Below, one piece after another: positions 1-5,954 of a stretch of 9,574 nucleotides of DNA (positions within the stretch are counted from its first letter, which is position 1; every line of letters starts with the position of its first letter). The notes under the pieces are model-generated. The model had not been told where the DNA came from and did no database searches. It saw only the letters and a program-made list of their open reading frames with translations. The DNA is from Bryobacteraceae bacterium (GTDB lineage: Bacteria; Acidobacteriota; Terriglobia; Bryobacterales; Bryobacteraceae): positions 1 through 9,574 of the forward strand of contig JASHQT010000210.1 of NCBI GenBank assembly GCA_030039005.1, given 5' to 3'. Position numbers and translations under genes: made by a program.

Positions 1-240
1 GTCTACTGGAAAGGAGAGAAGGCCGAGTTCTCCTACGACCAGCTCAGGAAGGAACTCGATCTGACGCCGGATCAATCGCAGCGCCTGAAGACCATTCTCG
101 ACGACTTCGTCAAGTACCACGACGATCTGGAAGCGCAGATCGAAGACGTGCGCGCCACCGGGCGCAACCGCATCGTCCAGATCCTCACGCCCGCGCAGCG
201 CAAGAAGTTCGAACAGCTCTCCAGCGAATTGTCTCAATAG
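1..240 (+). CDS. LTxxQ-motif (Spy/CpxP-like) periplasmic protein, 3' end only
   Basis: The frame is open from the first base of the window and ends at TAG 238-240, giving 79 residues of a C-terminal part. Two LTxxQ-type motifs are visible: LTPDQ at residues 21-25 and LTPAQ at residues 63-67. They sit in a charged, mostly helical stretch ending in SSELSQ. The LTxxQ pair is the hallmark of the Spy/CpxP/CnrX/ZraP family of small periplasmic helical proteins, which act as chaperones or metal and stress sensors. The N-terminus, where a signal peptide or membrane anchor would lie, is outside the window, so localisation cannot be shown. It is followed by a gap of about 210 nt and then a small heat-shock gene on the same strand, which fits a stress-response neighbourhood. 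The family assignment is fairly safe; the specific role is unknown. Confidence 0.75.
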   Translation, partial: VYWKGEKAEFSYDQLRKELDLTPDQSQRLKTILDDFVKYHDDLEAQIEDVRATGRNRIVQILTPAQRKKFEQLSSELSQ

Positions 241-366
241 CCGTCCCCTCCGGTCTCGCGAACGGCTTTCAGGCCGAATCAACCGAGCTCGCCGACGGAT
301 GCGAAGGACAGCGGCGATCGATCTAGTATCGAGTCATCGAGGGACCCCTACAGACCAGGACCGCCC

Positions 367-395
367 TTGCAAACAACACGGCTATCGGCTATCCT
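367..395 (+). promoter_or_regulatory. candidate sigma70-type promoter for the hsp20 gene
   Basis: TTGCAA at 367-372 and TATCCT at 390-395 are separated by exactly 17 nt. Each hexamer matches four of six consensus positions. The -10 lies about 60 nt upstream of the hsp20 start at 455, leaving a leader of roughly 50 nt. A short tandem repeat, CGGCTAT twice at 380-393, overlaps the -10 element. The rest of the 214-nt gap from 241 to 454 shows no open gene, no CIRCE-like inverted repeat and no clear terminator. This is pattern matching in a GC-rich genome whose promoter consensus I do not know. Confidence 0.35.
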
Positions 396-442
396 CTCTA
401 ACGCCTCCCTCGAATTGCCGGTAAGCGAAGAGTGTGCCGATC

Positions 443-449
443 AAGGAGG
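443..449 (+). promoter_or_regulatory. Shine-Dalgarno site fixing the hsp20 start
   Basis: AAGGAGG lies 5 nt before ATG 455. The same frame also opens at a GTG at 434, but this strong site falls after that GTG and directly before the ATG, so ATG 455 is the start. Confidence 0.85.
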
Positions 450-454
450 CAGCC

Positions 455-991
455 ATGACGGGAGTTTCCGTCCGCAGCATCGATCCCGCGGAAGTGAAGT
501 CCGCATCCCTTGTGCAAGAAATCGAAGCTCTGCTGGAGCGTGTCCGCCAGCGTGCTTTCGAGCTGTTTGAACAACGCGCCGCGAGCGGCGGCAACGAACT
601 GGAAGACTGGCTCCATGCGCAGGCGCAACTGTTGGCGCCGGCACCGGCCGAATTGGTGGAGCGAAAAAAGAATTTCGAGATCGCTATCGCGGTGCCGGGT
701 TTCAGCGCGAGCCAGCTCAGGGTCGCGGTTTTTCCCCAGAGTGTCACGGTGGTGGGGAAAGCCGAAGCCAAGAAGGATCTCAGACGCGCAACCGTGCACT
801 TTTCCGAGCTAAGCCATCGGGACCTGCTGCGGCGATTCGATCTGCCGGCCCAGATTGAGCCGGATCAAGTGCACGCGACGATCGAGGACGGCGTCCTGAA
901 AATCATCGCCAAGAAAGCCGCGGCCGGCGAGCTGAAACTGGTTTCCGTTCCGAAGGAGAAGGAGATCAAACCAAGGACCGCGGCCGCTTAG
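455..991 (+). CDS. small heat-shock protein, DUF2934 + Hsp20/alpha-crystallin domains
   Basis: The protein has 178 residues. Residues about 22-60 resemble DUF2934, with the pattern RAFELFEQRA ... LEDWLHAQAQLL. Residues about 66-155 form the alpha-crystallin domain: the beta-strand start KNFEIAIAVPGF at 72-83 and the family signature DGVLKIIAKK at 145-154. The C-terminal tail has VSV at 163-165, perhaps a degenerate form of the I-x-I motif that docks neighbouring subunits, and it ends in a lysine-rich stretch. Hsp20 proteins are ATP-independent cytoplasmic holdases that keep unfolding proteins soluble under heat or oxidative stress. DUF2934 has no assigned function that I know of and often occurs next to or fused with Hsp20 in soil bacteria. 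The start is set by AAGGAGG at 443-449. Hsp20 is clear; DUF2934 is recognised by pattern only. Confidence 0.88.
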   Translation: MTGVSVRSIDPAEVKSASLVQEIEALLERVRQRAFELFEQRAASGGNELEDWLHAQAQLLAPAPAELVERKKNFEIAIAVPGFSASQLRVAVFPQSVTVVGKAEAKKDLRRATVHFSELSHRDLLRRFDLPAQIEPDQVHATIEDGVLKIIAKKAAAGELKLVSVPKEKEIKPRTAAA

Positions 992-1141
992 CTTGCTGTC
1001 TCATCAATTTCTTTCCGCATCTTGCCGCGGACCACGGCTGGGGTAAGCGTTGCCTGGATCGCCTGCGCCGGCTCGCTCAGCGCCGCTGTGCTATGGCGTC
1101 CCCGAATCCGGTTACGATAGACAAGCAGATCCTAACATCAC

Positions 1142-2041
1142 GTGCTTCAGCACTTACCGAGCCGCGGCGAACTGCTCAATCCGGACTACTATGCGCCGGC
1201 GCTGGCGAACGCTGTGCGCATCCTCGCGATTCTGATCTTCGCGTTTATCGCCACGCGCATCATCGCGCGGCTGATCGCCGGCCTCCGCGGCTACAGCGTC
1301 AAGATGATGCTCAAGACCGGCGGCACGGAGTACGAAGTCGAGAAACGCGCCGAAACCGTCGGAAATCTGACGGGCAAGTTTTGCTTCGTCCTGATCTGGA
1401 CCATCGCGCTGCTGATGATCCTCAACGAGCTGCATTTCGACGTGCGGCCGTTGCTCGCCGGGGCGGGTGTGGCGGGCCTCGCCATCGGATTCGGCGCGCA
1501 AAACATTATTAAAGACGTGCTCGCCGGCATGTTTATCATGATGGAGAACCAGATTCGCGTGAATGATGTCGCGGTGATCAACGGCAAGACCGGTCTGGTG
1601 GAGGAAATCAACCTGCGAACCACCGTCCTGCGCGGCGAAGATGGCGCGGTTCACATTTTTCCGAACGGGTCCATCCAGGGCGTGTCGAATCTCACGCGCG
1701 AATACTCGTACTACGTTTTCAACCTTTCGGTGGGATTCACCGAAGACCTGGATCGCGTTGTCGCGGTGCTCAAGGCGATCGGTGAGGAGCTCACCCAGGA
1801 GGAACCGTATCGTGCGGTGGTGCTGGCGCCGATCGAAGTGCTGGGCGTGGATAAAATGGACAGCTCCGGGGCAACCATCAAGGCGCGGTTCAAGACCATT
1901 CCGAATCAGCAGTGGATGGTGGGCCGGGAAATGAATCGGCGCATCATTCAGCGCTTTGAGGAAGCCAAGATCGGGTTGCCGTCGGCCGCGCCCACGGTGA
2001 ACGTTGTTCTGCCGCCAGAATTCGAACGGCGCGGATCGTAA
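1142..2041 (+). CDS. MscS-family mechanosensitive ion channel
   Basis: The protein has 299 residues, about the size of E. coli MscS. Hydrophobic segments lie at residues about 20-47 and 76-95, followed by the pore-lining TM3 region at 101-131. That region has the Gly/Ala-rich face GAGVAGLAIGFGAQ at 107-120, then NIIKDVLAGMFI. The beta domain follows: an N/D-rich turn at residues 141-142, the GLVEEINLRTT segment, and FPNGSIQGVSNLTR. The C-terminal alpha/beta domain runs to residue 299. Family members are inner-membrane channels that open under membrane tension and release solutes during hypo-osmotic shock. GTG 1142 is the first start codon after an in-frame TAA at 1133-1135. No good Shine-Dalgarno sequence precedes it, so the start is uncertain, but starting later would cut into TM1. 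The stop lies only 3 nt from the convergent pntB stop. Confidence 0.92.
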   Translation: MLQHLPSRGELLNPDYYAPALANAVRILAILIFAFIATRIIARLIAGLRGYSVKMMLKTGGTEYEVEKRAETVGNLTGKFCFVLIWTIALLMILNELHFDVRPLLAGAGVAGLAIGFGAQNIIKDVLAGMFIMMENQIRVNDVAVINGKTGLVEEINLRTTVLRGEDGAVHIFPNGSIQGVSNLTREYSYYVFNLSVGFTEDLDRVVAVLKAIGEELTQEEPYRAVVLAPIEVLGVDKMDSSGATIKARFKTIPNQQWMVGREMNRRIIQRFEEAKIGLPSAAPTVNVVLPPEFERRGS

Positions 2042-2044
2042 CCG

Positions 2045-3442
2045 TCAGACTTTCGCCAGCGCGCCCAGCTCCTTGACAATGCTCGATACAAACGATTTCG
2101 CGTCGCCGAACAGCATCAACGTGTTGTCGCGATAGTACAGCTCGTTATCGATGCCGGCGAAGCCGGGGTTCATGCTGCGCTTGATCACCATCACGGTGCG
2201 CGCTTTGTACGCTTGGATGATGGGCATGCCGGAAATCGGGCTATGGGGATCGGTCTCGGCGCCGGGATTCACCACGTCGTTCGCGCCGATGATCAGCGCC
2301 ACATCGACGTTGGCCATCTCGGGATTGATGTCGTCCACCTCCCAGAGCTTGTCGTACGGGATGTCGGCTTCGGCCAGCAGCACGTTCATGTGTCCCGGCA
2401 TGCGCCCTGCCACGGGATGGATGGCGAAGCGCACGTCCACGCCGCGGCGCCCGAGGATATCGAACATTTCACGCAATTTATGTTGCGCTTGCGCCACCGC
2501 CATGCCGTAGCCGGGAATCACCACCACGTTACGCGCGGAATCGAGAATCTGTGCCGCGTCCTCGGGCGTGGCCGAGTGCACGGGCCGCGCTTCACCGGCG
2601 CCCGAGGCGCTGGTCTGCAACTGGCCGAATGCGCCGAACAGCACGTTGCTGAAGGAGCGGTTCATGGCGCGGCACATGATGATGGAAAGAATAAAGCCGG
2701 AGGACCCGTCGAGCGCCCCGGCCACGATCAGCAGCTTGTTGTTCAGCACAAAACCCATGGCGCTGGCGGATAACCCGGCATAGGAGTTCAGCAGCGCGAT
2801 CACCGTCGGCATGTCGGCGCCGCCGATGGGGATGATGAGCAGTACGCCGAACAGCAGCGCCAGGATCGCGAACACTGGAAACAGCACGCTGTGCGCGGGA
2901 GCCACCACCAGCGCGAGGCCGATCCCCGCCGCGGCCGCGAAGATTCCCAAATTGACGAAATTCTGTCCTTTATAAACGATGGGGCGCTGCGGCAGCACCT
3001 CCTGTAATTTCCCGAATGCCATCATACTGGCCGTGAACGTGAGGAAACCGAGCAGAGTTTCCACGATGAGTGCCACCATCACTACCTTCGACAAGCCCGG
3101 ACCACTGAGACCCTTGTAATACTCCGCGGTCCCGATCAGCGCCGAAGCCAGCGCGCCGCACGCGTGGGAGAAGGCGGTTCGCTGCGGAACAGCGGTCATG
3201 GGCATGATGTAGGCGATGGGAATTCCGAACGCGGTGCCGAGGAAAAACGCCACCAGAATCCATTCGTAGTTGACCACTTCAAAGCGCAGCAGCGTGCCCA
3301 CTACAGCGAGCACCATGCCGATCTCTCCCACCACAACGCCGCGCCGCGCGGTGATGGGGGAGTTCATCCATTTGATGGCCAGGATGAATCCGATGGCCGC
3401 CAGCATGTAGAGAATCGGAAGAAGCGTATCGTCGAGTTTCAT
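2045..3442 (-). CDS. pntB: NAD(P) transhydrogenase subunit beta (membrane domain + NADP-binding domain III)
   Basis: The protein has 465 residues, the usual PntB size. Residues 1 to about 270 hold many transmembrane helices of domain II, including TAFSHACGALAS at 89-100. His93 there probably corresponds to the proton-pathway histidine beta-His91 of E. coli. The conserved stretch GGADMPTVIALLNSYAGLSA lies at 207-226. Residues from about 300 form domain III, the NADP(H) site: GYGMAVAQAQ at 311-320, HPVAGRMPGHMNVLLAEA from 342, GANDVVNPGA at 387-396, and the KRSMNPGFAGIDN loop at 421-433. The enzyme reduces NADP+ with NADH, driven by inward proton flow. The start is ATG 3442, with GGGAG at 3455-3451 placed 8 nt upstream. 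It is the last gene of the three-gene pnt operon, and the gap to pntA2 is 13 nt. All key motifs look intact. Confidence 0.97.
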   Translation of the reverse strand: MKLDDTLLPILYMLAAIGFILAIKWMNSPITARRGVVVGEIGMVLAVVGTLLRFEVVNYEWILVAFFLGTAFGIPIAYIMPMTAVPQRTAFSHACGALASALIGTAEYYKGLSGPGLSKVVMVALIVETLLGFLTFTASMMAFGKLQEVLPQRPIVYKGQNFVNLGIFAAAAGIGLALVVAPAHSVLFPVFAILALLFGVLLIIPIGGADMPTVIALLNSYAGLSASAMGFVLNNKLLIVAGALDGSSGFILSIIMCRAMNRSFSNVLFGAFGQLQTSASGAGEARPVHSATPEDAAQILDSARNVVVIPGYGMAVAQAQHKLREMFDILGRRGVDVRFAIHPVAGRMPGHMNVLLAEADIPYDKLWEVDDINPEMANVDVALIIGANDVVNPGAETDPHSPISGMPIIQAYKARTVMVIKRSMNPGFAGIDNELYYRDNTLMLFGDAKSFVSSIVKELGALAKV

Positions 3443-3455
3443 CGCTTGCGCTCCC

Positions 3456-3752
3456 TTATTTCTTTTCCCGCTCGCGCCGCTTGAACATCTTCAGCATGCG
3501 ATCCGTGATCAGGTACCCGCTCACCAGGTTGAGCACCGCCAGGAAAACGGCTGAGAAACCCAGAACGCGTGAGAGCATGCTCGCGTCCTTTTCGCCCGTG
3601 AGCAGGATGGCGCCGACCACGGAAATGGCCGAGATCGCATTGGTGAGCGACATCAACGGCGTGTGCAGCAGCGGCGACACTCCCCGAATGAGCTGGAACC
3701 CGAGAAAAGCCGCCAGCATAAAGACCCACAGATCGAATTCATAGCCACCCAT
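3456..3752 (-). CDS. pntA2: NAD(P) transhydrogenase subunit alpha, part 2 (membrane piece)
   Basis: The protein has 98 residues, with hydrophobic helices at about 7-24, 38-52 and 62-84. The signature HTPLMSLTNAIS at 30-41 is the domain II motif of the alpha-subunit C-terminus. In E. coli this segment is fused to domain I in one PntA chain; here it is a separate polypeptide, as in the three-subunit enzyme of Rhodospirillum rubrum. It forms part of the proton-conducting membrane domain together with PntB. The start is ATG 3752, with GAGGAG at 3766-3761 placed 8 nt upstream. It lies 18 nt after pntA1 and 13 nt before pntB, so the three genes should be co-transcribed and translated at similar levels. 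The tail is strongly basic (KRREREKK) and probably cytoplasmic. Confidence 0.95.
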   Translation of the reverse strand: MGGYEFDLWVFMLAAFLGFQLIRGVSPLLHTPLMSLTNAISAISVVGAILLTGEKDASMLSRVLGFSAVFLAVLNLVSGYLITDRMLKMFKRREREKK

Positions 3753-3770
3753 GCGTTTATCTCCTCGCTT

Positions 3771-4955
3771 TTATCTTCCCTTGGCCGCCGGAGCGGCGCT
3801 CGTTACTCCCGCGAGCTCGGCGACGCGCGGGTGCACCACCTCCCCGCCATAAGTAACCATCGTTTCGCGAATGATTTCGTCATCGCGATTCAGCGTGAGC
3901 TCGCCGTTCTTCACCATGAGTTTCAAAAACGACGCAATGTTCGATCCATACATTTGGCTCGCGTGGAACGGTACCGCGGAAGCGAGATTCAGCGGGCCCA
4001 GTATCGAGATGCCGTGATGCACCACGGTCTCACCGGGACGCGTGAGTTCGCAGTTGCCGCCGCGCTCGGCCGCGATATCGACGATCACGGAGCCGGGGGC
4101 CATCGCAGCCGCCATTTCTGCCGTCACCAGAACCGGCGCCTTCTTGCCGGGGACAGCGGCGGTGGTGATGACGACGTCCTGCTCGCGGATCACTTCGGTG
4201 AGCGCGGCGCGCTGGCGGCGGTAAAAGTCCTCATCCATGGCCTTGGCGTAGCCGCCCTGCCCCTCGGCTGCGCCGGATTCCACATCCAGCACGACGAATT
4301 TCGCACCCAGGCTTTCGATCTGCTCCTTCACCGCGCTGCGAACATCGTAGGCGGAAACCACGGCGCCCAGCCGGCGCGCGGTCGCGATCGCCTGCAGCCC
4401 CGCGACCCCGGCGCCGAGCACCAGCACCCGGGCCGCAGTAACGGTTCCCGCGGCGGTCATCAGCATCGGAAAGATTTTCGGCAAGGCCTCGGCGGCCAGC
4501 AGGACGCTGCGATAGCCCGCCAGCGTGGCCATGGACGATAACGCGTCCATGCTCTGCGCGCGCGTGATGCGGGGCATCAGTTCCATGGCGAAGAACGTGA
4601 CGCCGGAGCGCGCCAGCGCCGCCATCTCCTCCACAGCAGTCAGCGGTTCGCCGAAGCCGATGACCACTTGACCCGCGCGCAGTGCGCCCAGGTCCGCGCG
4701 GCCTTCTTGCGGGTTGGCGCCCAGCGCACGCACCTGCGCGACAATATCGGCCTGCGCAAAGACCTCGGCGCGCGTCCCGACGCGTGCCGATCGCGCCTTG
4801 TAAAGTTCGTCCGGGAATCCGGCGGCAGCGCCCGCCGACTCTTCAATAATGATGCCGGCGCCCAATTTCCCCAGTGCCTCCGCGGCGCGCGGTGGCAACG
4901 CAACGCGGCGCTCGCCGGGGAAGGTCTCGCGCGGCACACCGATCGTCAAGGCCAC
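3771..4955 (-). CDS. pntA1: NAD(P) transhydrogenase subunit alpha, part 1 (soluble NAD-binding domain I)
   Basis: The protein has 394 residues and belongs to the alanine dehydrogenase/PntA fold. The N-terminal lobe begins IGVPRETFPGERRVALPP. The RQD loop reads MPRITRAQSMD at 127-137; Arg129, Gln134 and Asp137 have the spacing of the Arg127/Gln132/Asp135 set in the Rhodospirillum enzyme, which positions the nicotinamide. The Rossmann NAD site is GAGVAGLQAIATARRLGA at 181-198, followed by YDVR at 203-206. TTAAVPGKKAPVL at 264-276 and VDIAAERGGNCELT at 292-305 are also family signatures. The chain ends without membrane helices, which are in the next gene. It binds NADH and passes hydride to NADP+ held by PntB. 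The start is GTG 4955, chosen because GAGGAGG at 4968-4962 lies 6 nt upstream. First gene of the pnt operon. Confidence 0.97.
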   Translation of the reverse strand: MALTIGVPRETFPGERRVALPPRAAEALGKLGAGIIIEESAGAAAGFPDELYKARSARVGTRAEVFAQADIVAQVRALGANPQEGRADLGALRAGQVVIGFGEPLTAVEEMAALARSGVTFFAMELMPRITRAQSMDALSSMATLAGYRSVLLAAEALPKIFPMLMTAAGTVTAARVLVLGAGVAGLQAIATARRLGAVVSAYDVRSAVKEQIESLGAKFVVLDVESGAAEGQGGYAKAMDEDFYRRQRAALTEVIREQDVVITTAAVPGKKAPVLVTAEMAAAMAPGSVIVDIAAERGGNCELTRPGETVVHHGISILGPLNLASAVPFHASQMYGSNIASFLKLMVKNGELTLNRDDEIIRETMVTYGGEVVHPRVAELAGVTSAAPAAKGR

Positions 4956-4961
4956 GAACTA

Positions 4962-4968
4962 CCTCCTC
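4962..4968 (-). promoter_or_regulatory. strong Shine-Dalgarno site of pntA1
   Basis: On the minus strand GAGGAGG lies 6 nt before GTG 4955. It supports the GTG start, since no ATG is available nearby. Confidence 0.8.
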
Positions 4969-5137
4969 ACGGATCGTTTCTGGGAGGCACTCGCGCCCCG
5001 AGATCGCGCCATCGGCTCTCACGCGCCCAGGCGTCCCACGGCCGGCTGCACTCCAAACTTCTGAAGAAGATGATACTCCATTTCCGGCGGATTACCGGGC
5101 AAGCGAGGCGCTGATTGCGAATACACGACCTCACGCT
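4969..5137. other. divergent intergenic region between pntA1 and the vapBC pair
   Basis: These bases must hold the pnt promoter reading left, and probably part of the vapBC promoter reading right. I found no convincing -35/-10 pair on the minus strand. On the plus strand TTGCGA at 5115-5120 could be a -35 element, but no -10 at normal spacing follows. A short minus-strand open stretch ending at TGA 5021-5019 is described in the findings; I do not call it a gene. Confidence 0.5.
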
Positions 5138-5151
5138 CCCATATTTATGGG
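5138..5151. promoter_or_regulatory. palindrome at the antitoxin start, candidate VapB operator
   Basis: CCCATA at 5138-5143 and TATGGG at 5146-5151 form a perfect 6-bp inverted repeat with a TT spacer. A second, overlapping inverted repeat pairs CTCCCAT at 5136-5142 with ATGGGAG at 5155-5161, so three copies of the ATGGG half-site fall in 26 bp directly before the antitoxin. In VapBC systems the ribbon-helix-helix antitoxin, alone or with its toxin, binds palindromes in this position and represses its own operon. The sequence and symmetry are seen; the operator role is inferred. Confidence 0.5.
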
Positions 5152-5163
5152 AAAATGGGAGCG

Positions 5164-5457
5164 ATGAAAACGACGGTGGAAATGCCGGACGCGCTATTTC
5201 GCAAAGCCAAAGCCACCGCTGCCGAGCAGGGCATCTCGCTGAAAGACTTCTTCTCCCATGCGGTCCGGGACTACCTCGGCCGTATGTCCCGGGAAGTTAC
5301 CGGTAGCGGCCCATCGGCGCCGTATCCGCCGCCGGCCCCACCGCCAACCTGGATGCGCGCGTTCGGCGGACTGAGGCATCTGCACAAAGAAACGCGTCGC
5401 ATCAACCGCGTCTTAGAAGAAGAGTTCGAGCAAATCGACGAGGACCAGTGGCGATAA
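5164..5457 (+). CDS. vapB: VapB-type ribbon-helix-helix antitoxin
   Basis: The protein has 97 residues. Residues 1-40 fit a ribbon-helix-helix DNA-binding fold: beta strand KTTVEMP, helix ALFRKAKATAAEQG, turn ISL, helix KDFFSHAVRDYL. A proline-rich linker follows (PPPAPPP at 55-61). The C-terminal part, WMRAFGGLRHLHKETRRINRV and an acidic tail ending EDQWR, is the expected toxin-binding arm. The product should neutralise the PIN toxin encoded next and repress the shared promoter. ATG 5164 is preferred because related antitoxins commonly begin MKTTVE. An in-frame ATG at 5155 would add three residues. Neither start has a well-spaced Shine-Dalgarno sequence, and a leaderless message beginning near 5155 is possible. 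It overlaps the toxin gene by 10 nt, implying coupled translation. Naming is by context and pattern. Confidence 0.85.
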   Translation: MKTTVEMPDALFRKAKATAAEQGISLKDFFSHAVRDYLGRMSREVTGSGPSAPYPPPAPPPTWMRAFGGLRHLHKETRRINRVLEEEFEQIDEDQWR

Positions 5458-5831
5458 TTCTCGATACAAATGCATTCTCCGCCTTCGTCGACGGGGATGA
5501 CAAGCTCCTAAAGGCGCTATCGAGCGAATTGGAACTGGCTCTTCCGATCGTCGTTCTCGGCGAGTTTCTATACGGCATCCAGGGGTCCCGCTTGCGCGGT
5601 TCTTATGAAGCTTGGATTAAAACGCATCTCGTCTTTTTCGATCTTTTGCCGGTGGTCCGCGAGACCGCCGTGCGCTATGCGGAGATTCGCCGCGAACTCA
5701 AAACCGCGGGCAAGCCGATTCCAACGAATGACCTCTGGATCGCGGCCATGGCGCGCACTCACGATATGCCATTGGCCACGCGCGACGCTCACTTTCGCGC
5801 CGTACGGGGCCTGAAAACCATCGCCTGGTGA
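5448..5831 (+). CDS. vapC: VapC-type PIN-domain toxin ribonuclease
   Basis: The protein has 127 residues, the usual VapC size. The acidic PIN residues are in place: Asp6 in ILDTNAF, Glu39 in VLGEFLYG, Asp95 in TNDLWIAAMA, and Asp113 in ATRDAHF. They should bind Mg2+ or Mn2+ for endoribonuclease activity on tRNA, rRNA or mRNA; the target cannot be read from the sequence. The start is GTG 5448, inside the last codons of the antitoxin, with a short GAGG at 5440-5443. The overlap suggests that toxin translation depends on antitoxin translation. No catalytic residue is missing, so the toxin looks active. The pair sits between two metabolic operons, which is common for mobile toxin-antitoxin modules, but I see no flanking repeats or integrase. 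Confidence 0.92.
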   Translation: MAIILDTNAFSAFVDGDDKLLKALSSELELALPIVVLGEFLYGIQGSRLRGSYEAWIKTHLVFFDLLPVVRETAVRYAEIRRELKTAGKPIPTNDLWIAAMARTHDMPLATRDAHFRAVRGLKTIAW

Positions 5832-5881
5832 GACCAGCCTTCCCGGTACCGAAGCCAGCAGCCAAGCCCCGCCCCGGGATG

Positions 5882-5919
5882 TACAATAAATCAGACTGAT
5901 TCCGGGATTTTCTTATAAA
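5882..5919 (+). promoter_or_regulatory. AT-rich promoter-like region with palindrome upstream of the redox operon
   Basis: This is an AT-rich island in the gap from 5832 to 5954. It holds two -10-like hexamers, TACAAT at 5882-5887 and TATAAA at 5914-5919. Between them lies a perfect 13-bp palindrome, AATCAG-A-CTGATT, at 5889-5901. Neither hexamer has a recognisable -35 element at 16-18 nt. The position just before the oxidoreductase operon and after the vapC stop makes it the natural site for the operon promoter and an operator. I cannot name the regulator; the palindrome does not match the FNR consensus. Confidence 0.4.
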
Positions 5920-5954
5920 CTCATGGCGGTGACGCAGATCGAAAGGATCCCTGT

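Noticed and set aside
264..277. CGGC/GCCG hairpin after the LTxxQ gene as a terminator
   Set aside because: The stem is only 4 bp with no T-tract after it.
992..1141. promoter for the mscS-type gene, with TACGAT at 1113-1118 as -10
   Set aside because: No -35-like hexamer lies at 16-18 nt upstream. The 150-nt gap shows nothing else that I can support.
2213..2773. 186-codon plus-strand open frame inside pntB
   Set aside because: It is antisense to the conserved NADP-binding domain of pntB, with shadow-like composition and no motif.
3663..4541. 292-codon plus-strand open frame inside pntA2/pntA1
   Set aside because: It lies antisense to clear transhydrogenase genes, its translation is rich in His, Arg and Gly typical of an antisense shadow in GC-rich DNA, and it has no recognisable domain.
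5840..5855. CGGTACCG palindrome after vapC as a terminator
   Set aside because: It is a short self-complementary stretch with no loop and no T-tract, so it cannot be supported as an intrinsic terminator.
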